NCBI RefSeq assembly: GCF_001953975.1
Contig: NZ_MBEJ01000014.1
Coordinates: 1-64,000 of the forward strand
DNA length: 64,000 nt
Reading direction: 5' to 3'
Origin: Mycobacterium sp. NS-7484
GTDB lineage: Bacteria; Actinomycetota; Actinomycetes; Mycobacteriales; Mycobacteriaceae
Shown here: piece by piece, positions 11,791 to 20,003 of the stretch
Layout of the letters: each line of letters opens with the position of its first letter
How positions within the stretch are numbered: the stretch's first letter is position 1
Made by a program: the position numbers and the translations under genes
The notes under the pieces: model-generated
Databases searched by the model: none
What the model was told of the DNA's origin: nothing
Seen by the model: only the letters and a program-made list of their open reading frames with translations

Positions 11791-13890
11791 TTACTGCCCC
11801 TGCCCCTGCGCCTGAATCGCGGTGATCGCCACCGTGTTGACGATGTCCTCCACCAGCGCTCCCCGGGACAGATCGTTGACCGGCTTGTTCAGGCCCTGCA
11901 GCACGGGGCCGATCGCGATGGCCCCCGCGCTACGTTGCACGGCCTTGTAGGTGTTGTTGCCGGTGTTGAGGTCGGGGAAGATCAGCACGGTGGCCTGCCC
12001 GGCCACGGCGGAATCGGGCATCTTGGTCTTGGCCACCGACGGTTCCACCGCGGCGTCGTACTGGATCGGGCCTTCCACCAGCAGGTCGGGTTCGCGTTGC
12101 CGCACCAATTCGGTTGCCGCCCTGACCTTGTCGACATCGGCGCCGGTACCCGAGGTTCCGGTCGAGTACGAGAGCATGGCCACCCGCGGATCGATGCCGA
12201 ACTGCGCGGCGGTGCGGGCCGAGGAGATCGCGATGTCGGCGAGTTGCTCAGCGGTCGGGTCGGGCACGATCGCGCAATCACCGTAGGCCAGCACCCGGTC
12301 GGCCAGGCACATCAGGAAGATGCTGGACACCGTGGAGATACCTGGTGCGGTGCGAATGATCTCGAAGGCCGGGCGCACGGTGTGCGCGGTGGTGTGCGCG
12401 GCGCCCGAGACCATGCCGTCCACCATCTCGTTGTGCACCAGCATGGTGCCGAAATACGAGACGTCGTGGATGATCTCGCGCGCCTGCTCGACTGTCACGC
12501 CCTTCTTGCGGCGCAGCTCGGCATACTGCTCGGCGAACTGATCGCACAGTTCGCTGGTGCGCGGGTCCAGGACCGTGGCCGCCTCGATGTCCACACCGAG
12601 TTCGGCTGCCCGGGACCGGATCTGGCCTTCCTCACCGAGGATCGTCAGCTCGGCCACCTCGTGCTGCAGCAGCCGGCCCGCGGCCTTGAGGATGCGGTCG
12701 TCGGTCCCTTCGGGCAACACGATGCGCCGACGGTCCGAGCGGGCCTGGTCGAGCAGCTGATAAGTGAACATCTGCGGCGTGGTGACCGCCGGGATCGGGA
12801 TACTCAGCTGGGCGATCAGATCGTTGACGTCGACGTGTTTGTCCATCAACGCCAGTGCGGTGTCGATCTTTCGCTGTGATTTCGCGGTCACCCGGCCGCG
12901 CGCCCCCGCGACGCGGCTGGCGGTCTCGAAGGTGCCGTACTTGGTGGCCACGATGGGCAGCCGTTGCCCGAGCCCGTCGACCAGCGCGGCGATCGCCGGG
13001 TGCAGCTCGAGCCCACCGTTGAGGATGATGCAGGACAGTGACGGAAAGCCCTCGGCGGCATGGGCACTCACGACAGCCAGGACCACGTCGGACCGGTCAC
13101 CGGGGGTGATCACCGCAACGCCCTCGGTCAGCCGCTCCAGGCAATGCTCGGCCGTCATACCGGCGACCATCACGCCCAGCGCCTCCCGTGACACCAGCTC
13201 GGGATCCCCGGCGACCAGGGTGCCGTCGACCGCCACCTGCAGCTCGGCCACGGACGGAGCCACCAGCAACGGCTCCTCGGGCAGCACGTAGGCGGGTGGG
13301 CCGAGCGGTGTGAGCGCCTCGGCCACCGCGGCCAGCTGCGCCGGATCGCATCGGTTGGCGACCACCGCCGCGGCATGGGCATGCTGATGGTTCAGCTCGG
13401 CCAGACACACCTCGACCACGTGCACGACCTCGTCGGGCGTGCGGTCGGCGGCCTTGACCGCCAGCACGACGGGTGCCCCGAGGTTCACCGCGATGCGCGC
13501 GTTCATGCTCAGCTCGCTGGGCGTGGCGATGTCGGTGTAATCGCTGCCAACGATCAGCACGGCGTCGCACTGCTCGGCCACCCGGTGGAACCGGTCGACG
13601 ATCTCGGCGATCGCGGCGTCTGGGTCCTCGTGTACCTGCTGGTAGCTGACCCCGACGCAGTCGTCGTAACTCAGGCCGGCCGTGGCGCCGGCCAGCAACA
13701 GTTCGAGGATGTAGTCCCGGTCCTCACCGAGCCGGGTGATGGGTCGGAATACGCCCACCCTGGGCACGGTCGCGGCAAGCCGATGCAGAATCCCGAGCGC
13801 AATGGTCGACTTACCGGTGTCCCCCTCGGGCGACGCAATATAGATCGCGGTGGCGACGTCTGCCTCTGGCACTGATACAGCTTCCCTCAT
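11791..13890 (-). CDS. pta: Phosphate acetyltransferase Pta (long form)
   Basis: Pta (about 699 residues) interconverts acetyl-CoA and acetyl phosphate. It is the three-domain form: an N-terminal BioD-like P-loop domain (IYIASPEGDTGKSTIALG, about residues 16-33), a central DRTGG domain around residues 210-330, and the C-terminal PTA_PTB catalytic domain beginning near residue 370 (FTYQLLDQARSDRRRIVLPEGTDDRILKAA) with DPTAEQLADIAISSA and SYSTGTSGTGADVDKVR. The start is uncertain by a few codons; ATG at 13888-13890 is the most upstream candidate. In M. tuberculosis pta lies directly beside fgd1, whereas here three unrelated genes intervene. Confidence 0.95.
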   Translation of the reverse strand: MREAVSVPEADVATAIYIASPEGDTGKSTIALGILHRLAATVPRVGVFRPITRLGEDRDYILELLLAGATAGLSYDDCVGVSYQQVHEDPDAAIAEIVDRFHRVAEQCDAVLIVGSDYTDIATPSELSMNARIAVNLGAPVVLAVKAADRTPDEVVHVVEVCLAELNHQHAHAAAVVANRCDPAQLAAVAEALTPLGPPAYVLPEEPLLVAPSVAELQVAVDGTLVAGDPELVSREALGVMVAGMTAEHCLERLTEGVAVITPGDRSDVVLAVVSAHAAEGFPSLSCIILNGGLELHPAIAALVDGLGQRLPIVATKYGTFETASRVAGARGRVTAKSQRKIDTALALMDKHVDVNDLIAQLSIPIPAVTTPQMFTYQLLDQARSDRRRIVLPEGTDDRILKAAGRLLQHEVAELTILGEEGQIRSRAAELGVDIEAATVLDPRTSELCDQFAEQYAELRRKKGVTVEQAREIIHDVSYFGTMLVHNEMVDGMVSGAAHTTAHTVRPAFEIIRTAPGISTVSSIFLMCLADRVLAYGDCAIVPDPTAEQLADIAISSARTAAQFGIDPRVAMLSYSTGTSGTGADVDKVRAATELVRQREPDLLVEGPIQYDAAVEPSVAKTKMPDSAVAGQATVLIFPDLNTGNNTYKAVQRSAGAIAIGPVLQGLNKPVNDLSRGALVEDIVNTVAITAIQAQGQGQ

Positions 13891-13923
13891 CAGGGTTTGG
13901 ACAGCCAGATGCTCTGCTTTTGC

Positions 13924-15198
13924 TCAGCGCAGGTCCCGCAGCGCATCGGCGAATTCGGTGCAGAACCAGTCCACATCCGACAGAGAGAATACCAGGGGTG
14001 GTCTGACCTTCAGCACACTGCCCTGCGCCCCGCAAACCGAGATGAGCACGTTGCGGTCCCGCATCGCGTTGACCAGATCGTGCGCCGCGGCCCGGTCCGG
14101 GACTGCGCTGTCGCGGTCGGTCACCATCTCGACGCCCACGTAGAGTCCGGCCCCGCGAACTTCTCCGACGCGCGGATGGTCGGCCGCCAGGCCGGTGAGC
14201 TCCTCACGCAACGCGGCGCCGACCCGGGCCGCATTGGCCATCAAGTCCTCGTCCTCGATGACGTCGAGCACCGTCGCCGCGGCGGCCATCGACACCGGGT
14301 TGCCGCCGAAGGTGTTGAAGTAGGGCACCTCGCGGGCGAACGCCTCGAGCACCTCGCCGCGGGCCGCCATCGCCGCCACCGGCAACCCGTTGGCCATGGG
14401 CTTGCCCATGGTGACCAGATCGGGCACCACGCCGTGGCGCGCGAATCCCCACATGCTCTCCCCGGTGCGGCCGAAACCGGGTTGCACCTCGTCGGCGATG
14501 AACACCCCACCGGCGGCGCGCACCGCCGCCACCGCCGGAGCCAGTGCCGAGGGATCGGGATAGATGCCGTCGGAGGCGAAGATCGTGTCCACGATCAGGC
14601 AGCTGACGCCGTAACCCGAGTCCTGCAGATCCGCGATCGCAGCGGTGACGTCGAGCGGCCGGGCGGGCACCGCCCGCACGTGCGGACCGATCGACGTGGC
14701 GCCGCCGATCGACGGTGAAATCGCCGTCACCGCTTCGGTATTGCCGTGGTAGGCCTCGCTGGTGACGATGACGCCGCGCGCACCGGTGTACATCTGGGCC
14801 ACCCGCAGCGCCAGATCGTTGGCCTCGGATCCGGTGCACGCGTACATCACCTGGTCGAGGCCCAGGGTGTCCAGCAACCGCTGTGAATAGTCGAGGATGC
14901 CCTCGTGCAGATACCGGGTGTGGGTGTTGAGCGTCTCGGCCTGACGCGTCATCGCGGACACCACGCGCGGGTGGCAGTGTCCGACGCTGACGACGTTGTT
15001 GTACGCGTCGAGATAACGCACGCCGTCCGCGTCGAACAGGTGGCTACCGCTGCCGCGGACCAGATGTACCGGCCGTTCGTAGAACAGCCGGTACGCCGGT
15101 CCGAGTAGGCGGGTGCGGGCCTCGATCAGCTTGGCGGTCTGCGGATCGGCCGACCGACCGGTGTAGCTGTTGGAGTCCATGATGTTCGAGAAACTCAT
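13924..15198 (-). CDS. Class III PLP aminotransferase (AGXT2/ETNPPL-like)
   Basis: This PLP enzyme of 424 residues is from aminotransferase class III. The substrate-domain start LDAYNNVVSVGHCHPRVV, TGSEANDLALRVAQ, FIADEVQPGFGRTG and the PLP lysine in TMGKPMANGLPVAA are all present. The pattern 'YLDAYNNV..VGHCHP....LNTHTRYLHEGILDYSQRL' is closest to the alanine-glyoxylate aminotransferase 2 / ethanolamine-phosphate phospho-lyase branch and differs from GABA or ornithine transaminases. ATG 15198 follows an AGGGGGG site; a GTG at 15207 is possible. It lies 17 nt downstream of an amino-acid-type permease gene and next to a GntR regulator, which suggests uptake and catabolism of one amine or amino acid. 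Phospho-lyase versus transaminase activity is unresolved. Confidence 0.85.
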   Translation of the reverse strand: MSFSNIMDSNSYTGRSADPQTAKLIEARTRLLGPAYRLFYERPVHLVRGSGSHLFDADGVRYLDAYNNVVSVGHCHPRVVSAMTRQAETLNTHTRYLHEGILDYSQRLLDTLGLDQVMYACTGSEANDLALRVAQMYTGARGVIVTSEAYHGNTEAVTAISPSIGGATSIGPHVRAVPARPLDVTAAIADLQDSGYGVSCLIVDTIFASDGIYPDPSALAPAVAAVRAAGGVFIADEVQPGFGRTGESMWGFARHGVVPDLVTMGKPMANGLPVAAMAARGEVLEAFAREVPYFNTFGGNPVSMAAAATVLDVIEDEDLMANAARVGAALREELTGLAADHPRVGEVRGAGLYVGVEMVTDRDSAVPDRAAAHDLVNAMRDRNVLISVCGAQGSVLKVRPPLVFSLSDVDWFCTEFADALRDLR

Positions 15199-15215
15199 GC
15201 CCTGCACCCCCCTGC

Positions 15216-16772
15216 TCAGCGCTCGTGCGCCTCCTCCAACACTGTGCGGCCCAGATCGGAATAGCGTTGCGGATCCCGGAATTTCAGGAAGACCGCCCAG
15301 AGCACACCACCGATCCCGGCGATGCCAACAACATACGGGATCGACGAGAAGATCCAGTCCGATGCGGCTGAACCGGCAGCAAACGACGCGTTCTGTGCGA
15401 GCAGGTAGATGACGTAGAGCATGCCGAGCCCGCCCAGTGCCGGGGCCAGCAGCGTGGTGAACCAGTTCGCCGTCTCCGGGTGACGCTTCTGCACGTGGAA
15501 GTACGAGACCACCGAGAACGCCGCCAAGGCCTGCACGATCATGATGGCCGTGGTGCCCAGCAACGCCATCAGGCCGTACAACCCGGTGTAGGGGTCACGT
15601 CCGGTGAGGTCGAAGAACAACACCACGACGGTGGCAAAGCCGGTCTGCACGAACCCGGCGATGTGCGGTGACCCGTGCACCGGATGGGTAGCCCCGACGG
15701 TCCTGCGCATGCCCGGGATGACGTTCTCCCGGCCGATCGCATAGAGATAGCGCGCCGCGCAATTGTGAAAGGCCATGCCGCAGGCGAACGACCCCGTCAT
15801 CAACAGGATCTTGAACAGATCGACCGCCCACTGGCCGAGATGCTGGTGCACCGGGTTGAAGAAGATGTCACCGGCGGTGGCCGAATCCTGCGCCAGCGCA
15901 ACGGCATTCTGCGGACCGGTACCGACGATGGCCAGCCAGGACACCAGGACGTAGAAGGCGCCGATGCCAACGACCGAGCAGATCACCGCAATCGGGATGA
16001 TCTTCTTGGGGTTACGCGACTCCTCCCCGTACATGGCGCTGGACTCGAACCCCACCCACGACCAGAACGCGAAGAACAGCCCGACCCCGGCCGATCCGGC
16101 CACCGCGATCATGTTGCCGTCGACGCCGGCCACCTCACCGGACAGGCTCTGAAAACCGTTGAGCGGGTTCAGCGATCCCAACGACCAGCCCTGTGGGCCA
16201 CCGCCGGTGAACACCACAGACAGCGCCATCATGGCCAGCATGACGATCTCGGTGATCAGGAACACCGCGAGAACCTTGGCAGCGAGGTTGATGTCGAAGT
16301 AGGTCAGCACCGCGTTCACTGCCAGCATCACCACGGCGAAGATGATCCATGGAACGTCGAGGCCGAAGAATGATTTGAACAGGTCGTTGCCGAAGAACGA
16401 GAAGATGCCGATCAGCGACGCCTCGAACACCATGTACGCCAGCGCCGTCAAGAATCCGGCACCGAGGCCGACGACCCGCCCCAACCCGTGGGAGATGTAT
16501 CCGTAGAAGGCCCCGGTGGCCGTGATGTGCTTACTCATCGCCGCATAGCCGATCGCGAACAGGGTCAGCACGATGGTGGCGACGAAATATCCGGCCGGGG
16601 CATAGACACCGTTGCCGAAGCCGACGGCGATCGGCACATTGCCGACCATGGCCGTGATGGGGGCGGCCGTCGCGACCGCCATGAACATCACGCCGACGAG
16701 TCCCACGGCGTTGGGTTTGAGGCGTTGGATGGTGGCGTTCGACGGCGCCGGTGGATCGATGATCTCGCTCAT
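15216..16772 (-). CDS. APC-superfamily amino acid/amine permease
   Basis: The 518-residue protein has about 12-13 predicted spans and the APC signature near the N-terminus (LKPNAVGLVGVMFMAVATAAPITAMVGNVP and GYAAMSKHITATGAFYGYISHGLG). The stretch FWSWVGFESSAMYGEESRNPKKIIPIAV in the centre is the conserved TM6-loop region of amino-acid permeases. ATG 16772 is preceded by AGGACC eight nt upstream and gives a normal N-terminus; the frame continues upstream without a good site. It likely imports the substrate of the downstream aminotransferase. Ethanolamine and related amines are possible given that enzyme's branch. TTTGGTC elements lie directly upstream. Confidence 0.88.
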   Translation of the reverse strand: MSEIIDPPAPSNATIQRLKPNAVGLVGVMFMAVATAAPITAMVGNVPIAVGFGNGVYAPAGYFVATIVLTLFAIGYAAMSKHITATGAFYGYISHGLGRVVGLGAGFLTALAYMVFEASLIGIFSFFGNDLFKSFFGLDVPWIIFAVVMLAVNAVLTYFDINLAAKVLAVFLITEIVMLAMMALSVVFTGGGPQGWSLGSLNPLNGFQSLSGEVAGVDGNMIAVAGSAGVGLFFAFWSWVGFESSAMYGEESRNPKKIIPIAVICSVVGIGAFYVLVSWLAIVGTGPQNAVALAQDSATAGDIFFNPVHQHLGQWAVDLFKILLMTGSFACGMAFHNCAARYLYAIGRENVIPGMRRTVGATHPVHGSPHIAGFVQTGFATVVVLFFDLTGRDPYTGLYGLMALLGTTAIMIVQALAAFSVVSYFHVQKRHPETANWFTTLLAPALGGLGMLYVIYLLAQNASFAAGSAASDWIFSSIPYVVGIAGIGGVLWAVFLKFRDPQRYSDLGRTVLEEAHER

Positions 16773-16773
16773 T

Positions 16774-16815
16774 TTTGGTCCTATCTGAGGAGGACGTCTG
16801 GACCACGATTTGGTC
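16774..16815. promoter_or_regulatory. Candidate GntR operator, permease side (TTTGGTC elements)
   Basis: TTTGGTC occurs at 16774-16780 and 16809-16815. The second copy forms the inverted repeat GACCA-cgatt-TGGTC with the bases at 16801-16805. The first copy starts 2 nt from the permease ATG. HutC-type GntR regulators commonly bind TGGTnTAGACCA-like palindromes whose half-site resembles this element. A matching pair lies at 16974-17003 next to the regulator gene. The assignment as operators is an inference from spacing and repetition. Confidence 0.45.
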
Positions 16816-16973
16816 TGGTTTCTGGGCGTCGCCGACGGCGCTGTGGCGCGACGCTGCACATTGTTATCCCGTCAGGTCGGCCGGTCAACTCGGAAGCTGT
16901 TGCGGGTCAAGGCATTTGTTACCGCAATGTTTCGAACCTGGGAGTTGTGCAACGGCCAGGTGAATCGGCGCGT

Positions 16974-17003
16974 TTTGGTCTGCCCGGTGCAGCCGATTTG
17001 GTC
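16974..17003. promoter_or_regulatory. Candidate GntR operator, regulator side (TTTGGTC pair)
   Basis: Two direct copies of TTTGGTC, at 16974-16980 and 16997-17003, start 23 bp apart, about two helical turns, so a protein would meet them on the same face. They end 18 bp before the gntR start codon. With the copies beside the permease gene this makes four identical 7-mers in a 243-bp intergenic region. A regulator bound here could repress both divergent genes. Between the two pairs (16816-16973) I saw nothing else distinctive. Confidence 0.45.
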
Positions 17004-17021
17004 CACACTCGGAGCATGTCC

Positions 17022-17777
17022 ATGACACCGGGCGGCCCAGTCGCCGAGGACGTGCGTCGGCGCATCCTGTCCATGCTGGCGGTGGGCACCCTGCATCCCG
17101 GATCGCGGCTCGGCACCGAGCGGGAGATGGCCGAGAGTTTCGGGGTGTCGCGCTCGACCCTGCGCAGTGCGCTGCTGCCGTTGAGTCAGGCCGGTGTGCT
17201 GGAACGGCGCACCGGCCGAGGGGGTGGCACGTTCGTGCGCGCGGACATCGTCGAACGGAATGCCGCGGAGTTGGTCGGTCTACCGGCACGGCTGCACCGC
17301 GGCGGCCACACCAGCACCAGTCGGGTGCTGGCGACCGACCGCCGTCCGGCCACCGCCGTAGAGGCCCAGTCACTCGAAATCGCCGAAGGCACCGAAATTT
17401 TCACGATCCGCCGGTTGCGTTTCGCCGACGGGGTGCCACTGTCGGTCGACCTGTCCTGCTTCGTCACCGCAGACATGGAGGATCTGCTGGAGCAGCCGCT
17501 CGGCGGTTCGCTCTACGAGTTGGTGCGGGTGCGGTACGGCCTGACCCCTGCGGTCACCACCGAGACCATCGAAGTGGTCAGCGCCAGTGCCCGCGAAGCG
17601 CAGTGGCTGGACATCGCCCAGCGGAAGCCGCTGTTGGCCATCACCCGCGTCACGCGTGACGGCGACGGCCGGCCATTCGAATACGCCTACGACCTGTTCC
17701 GGGCGGACCGGGTCCGGCTCACCGCAACGAGCCACGGCGCGGCGGGCGCGGTGCTGCGATCGGTGCGCACCGCCTGA
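17022..17777 (+). CDS. GntR-family (HutC/UTRA) transcriptional regulator
   Basis: The protein has 251 residues from ATG 17022. The N-terminal winged helix includes EDVRRRILSMLAVGTLHPGSRLGTEREMAESFGVSRSTLRSALLPLSQAGVLERRTGRGGGTFV, with the second helix-turn-helix element SRSTLRSAL. From about residue 85 the UTRA ligand domain follows (EGTEIFTIRRLRFADGVPLSVDLSCF and PLLAITRVTRDGDGRPFEYAYDLFRADR), which marks the HutC subfamily. GGAG ends 7 nt before ATG 17022, so this start is better spaced than ATG 17016. It is divergent from the permease-aminotransferase genes and is the likely local repressor responding to their substrate. Confidence 0.9.
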   Translation: MTPGGPVAEDVRRRILSMLAVGTLHPGSRLGTEREMAESFGVSRSTLRSALLPLSQAGVLERRTGRGGGTFVRADIVERNAAELVGLPARLHRGGHTSTSRVLATDRRPATAVEAQSLEIAEGTEIFTIRRLRFADGVPLSVDLSCFVTADMEDLLEQPLGGSLYELVRVRYGLTPAVTTETIEVVSASAREAQWLDIAQRKPLLAITRVTRDGDGRPFEYAYDLFRADRVRLTATSHGAAGAVLRSVRTA

Positions 17778-17788
17778 CGTCGCCGAAA

Positions 17789-17835
17789 GTGAAGAAGATG
17801 GCGAGGTTTTCGAAAAATCTCGCCATCTTCTTCAC
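17789..17835. terminator. Bidirectional terminator between gntR and fgd1
   Basis: A perfect 17-bp inverted repeat (17789-17805 and 17819-17835, arm GTGAAGAAGATGGCGAG) flanks a 13-nt loop that is itself mostly self-complementary (TTTTCGAAAA). It lies between the stops of the convergent gntR and fgd1 genes. No long U-tract follows on either strand, so it is the I-type hairpin often seen in mycobacteria. Confidence 0.85.
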
Positions 17836-17861
17836 AATGGGTCAGCTCTATGGGGCCAGAA

Positions 17862-18872
17862 TCAACCCAGCTTGCGCAGCCTGGGTTCCAGGTCCTTCTT
17901 GAACAAGTCGAGGAACCGACGCTGATCGTGGCCGGGGGCGTGGAACACCAGGTGGTTCAGCCCCCACTTGACGTACTGGCCGACCTTCTCGACGGCCTCG
18001 TCGGGATCGGAGGCGACGATCCAGCGCTTGGCGACCTGCTCGATCGGCAGCTCGTCGGCCGCCTTCTCCATCTCGATCGGATCGTGGATGCTGGTCTTCT
18101 GCTCGGCCGTCAACGACAGCGGCGCCCAGAACCGGGTGTTCTCCAACGCCAGCTCGGGATCGGTGTCATAGGAGATCTTGATCTCGATCATCCGGTCGAT
18201 GTCCTCGGCGTTGCGCCCGGCCGCCTCCGCACCCTCTTTCACCGCGGGGATGAGCTTGTCCTTGTACAGCTCCTCACCCTTGCCCGAGGTGCAGATGAAC
18301 CCGTCACCGGCCCGCCCGGCGTACTTGGCCACCACCGGACCACCCGCGGCGATGTACACCGGGATGCCACCCTCGGGCACGTCGTAAATCGAGGCACCCT
18401 TGGTGTGGTAGTACTCGCCCTCGAAATCGACGCGGTCGCCCAGCCACAGCTCGCGCATCAGCTTGACCGACTCACGCAACCGGGCGAAGCGCTCCTTGAA
18501 CTCCGGCCACTCGCCGGCGTAACCGGTGGCAATCTCGTTGAGCGACTCCCCGGTGCCCACCCCCAGGAAGATCCGGTCGGGGTACAGACATCCCATGGTG
18601 GCGAAGGCCTGCGCGATCACCGCCGGGTTGTACCGGAACGTCGGCGTCAGCACCGAGGTACCCAGCACCAGCCGCTGCGTGCGCTCACCCACCGCCGTCA
18701 TCCACGCCAGCGAGAACGGCGCATGCCCACCCTCATGCCGCCACGGCTGGAAATGGTCACTGACCGTCGCACTGTCCATGCCTGCCGCCTCGGCGGCAAC
18801 CGCCAACTCGACCAGTTCCCGGGGCGCGAACTGCTCCGCCGATGCCTTATAACCAAGTTTGAGTTCAGCCAC
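17862..18872 (-). CDS. fgd1: F420-dependent glucose-6-phosphate dehydrogenase Fgd1
   Basis: Fgd1 (336 residues, the standard length) oxidises glucose 6-phosphate to 6-phosphogluconolactone and reduces cofactor F420. It is the main source of reduced F420 for enzymes such as Ddn (a homologue is encoded at 31938-32402). Signature sequences are [82 protein letters not shown] and [28 protein letters not shown], all near identical to mycobacterial Fgd1 as I remember it. The start is GTG at 18870-18872. It is divergent from the metallo-beta-lactamase-fold gene with 34 bp between. Confidence 0.97.
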   Translation of the reverse strand: MAELKLGYKASAEQFAPRELVELAVAAEAAGMDSATVSDHFQPWRHEGGHAPFSLAWMTAVGERTQRLVLGTSVLTPTFRYNPAVIAQAFATMGCLYPDRIFLGVGTGESLNEIATGYAGEWPEFKERFARLRESVKLMRELWLGDRVDFEGEYYHTKGASIYDVPEGGIPVYIAAGGPVVAKYAGRAGDGFICTSGKGEELYKDKLIPAVKEGAEAAGRNAEDIDRMIEIKISYDTDPELALENTRFWAPLSLTAEQKTSIHDPIEMEKAADELPIEQVAKRWIVASDPDEAVEKVGQYVKWGLNHLVFHAPGHDQRRFLDLFKKDLEPRLRKLG

Positions 18873-18906
18873 GGTTCTGTTCTACTCCTATGCCTAAACT
18901 CGCGGC
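18873..18906. promoter_or_regulatory. Compact divergent fgd1 / MBL-fold promoter region
   Basis: The two start codons are separated by 34 bp. On the plus strand TAAACT (18895-18900) lies exactly 6 nt before ATG 18907. On the minus strand TAGAAC (18884-18879) lies exactly 6 nt before the GTG of fgd1. This spacing is that of leaderless mycobacterial transcripts, in which transcription starts on the first base of the start codon. The minus-strand hexamer matches TANNNT less well. Confidence 0.5.
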
Positions 18907-19647
18907 ATGGCAGCAGCCCTGACCGCGATCACCGATCACGTGCATTTCGCGCACACCGATCTGGTCAACTGGACGCTGGTGACCGACGGAAACCGAGTCA
19001 TGCTGATCGACGCCGGATTTCCCGGCCAGCGCGAGGACGTGCTGGGCTCGGTGCGCCAACTCGGGTTCACGGTCGACGACATCGCTGCCGTGCTGCTCAC
19101 CCACGCCCACGTCGACCACTTCGGCACCGCCATCTGGCTGGCGAAAACCCATGGCACACCGGTCTTTTGCCATGACAGCGAAGTCGGTCACGCCAGACGT
19201 GAGTATCTGGAGCAGGCCGCGCCCGCCGATGTGGTGCGCAACATCTGGCAGCCCCGCTGGATGAAGTGGGCGGCCACCATCACCGCCAAGGGCGGGTTGA
19301 ACCATGACGGCATCCCCACCGCCCAAGCCCTCAGCCCGGAGATCGCCGCCGGGCTGCCCGGAGCACCACAGGCGGTGCCCACACCGGGCCACACCGGCGG
19401 GCACTGCTCGTTCGTCGTCGACGGCGTCCTGGTCAGCGGCGACGCCCTGGTGACCGGGCATCCGCTGCTGCGACGCACCGGCCCGACGTTGTTGCCGGCG
19501 CTGTTCAACCACGACGAGGACGGGTGCCTGTCCAGCCTGACGACGCTGGCCAACGTGGAGGCCGACGTCATGCTGCCGGGCCACGGGCCGGTGTGGCGCG
19601 GTCCGATCGCCGACGCCGCTGCTGCGGCGGCCGCCCGGCACGCCTAG
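18907..19647 (+). CDS. Metallo-beta-lactamase-fold hydrolase (Rv0406c-like)
   Basis: This 246-residue protein has the MBL metal-binding motif THAHVDH at residues 65-71, a downstream TPGHTGGHCSF histidine, the SGDALVTGHP aspartate region and GHGPV near the C-terminus, so a dinuclear metal site is probably complete. It corresponds to Rv0406c, the neighbour of fgd1 in M. tuberculosis, whose substrate is not established. No signal peptide is visible. The -10 hexamer spacing suggests a leaderless message starting at ATG 18907. Its stop overlaps the convergent small membrane protein gene by 4 bp. Hydrolase or glyoxalase-II-like activity is the family expectation only. Confidence 0.88.
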   Translation: MAAALTAITDHVHFAHTDLVNWTLVTDGNRVMLIDAGFPGQREDVLGSVRQLGFTVDDIAAVLLTHAHVDHFGTAIWLAKTHGTPVFCHDSEVGHARREYLEQAAPADVVRNIWQPRWMKWAATITAKGGLNHDGIPTAQALSPEIAAGLPGAPQAVPTPGHTGGHCSFVVDGVLVSGDALVTGHPLLRRTGPTLLPALFNHDEDGCLSSLTTLANVEADVMLPGHGPVWRGPIADAAAAAAARHA

Positions 19648-20003
19648 TGCTGCAGAATCCGGTAACCGAGCAGAAAGAAGCCGGTCAGGCACAGTCCGCA
19701 GGCCAGCACGATCGTCGGCATCAGGACCATCTGGTCGAGTTCGTCGGGGTCGAACACCTCGTCGTCGTACACCGCTCCGAACAGCACCCGGGCAAACTTC
19801 GTCCGGCGAAACGCGTGCATCCGCCGGCGTGACTGAGCCGATTCCGTCCGACGGCCGATGAAGATCCGCAACGCCACGCCGACCGCAAACACCACCGCAG
19901 CCGCTGCCAGTAACAGCGATCCCACCACTACCTGCGGACTCGGCAAACACACCCCTAGCGGATACGACAGTTCCGGGGTCAGCCTAGCGGCTACCGACCC
20001 CAC
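19644..20003 (-). CDS. Small two-span membrane protein, unknown function
   Basis: I do not recognise this 119-residue protein. It has one predicted span around residues 27-50 (VVVGSLLLAAAAVVFAVGVALRIFI), a basic loop (GRRTESAQSRRRMHAFRRTKFARVL), an acidic segment (DDEVFDPDELDQ) and a second span near the C-terminus (VLMPTIVLACGLCLTGFFLLGY). The start is uncertain: GTG 20003 overlaps the end of the LLM gene by 13 nt, while a GTG about 16 codons later would place the first span closer to the N-terminus. It follows the LLM oxidoreductase gene on the same strand, so cotranscription is likely. Confidence 0.6.
   Translation of the reverse strand: MGSVAARLTPELSYPLGVCLPSPQVVVGSLLLAAAAVVFAVGVALRIFIGRRTESAQSRRRMHAFRRTKFARVLFGAVYDDEVFDPDELDQMVLMPTIVLACGLCLTGFFLLGYRILQH

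Noticed and set aside
10933..12879. 648-codon open frame on the plus strand
   Set aside because: Antisense to ackA and pta, both certain; the His/Gln/Arg/Gly-rich translation has no family features.
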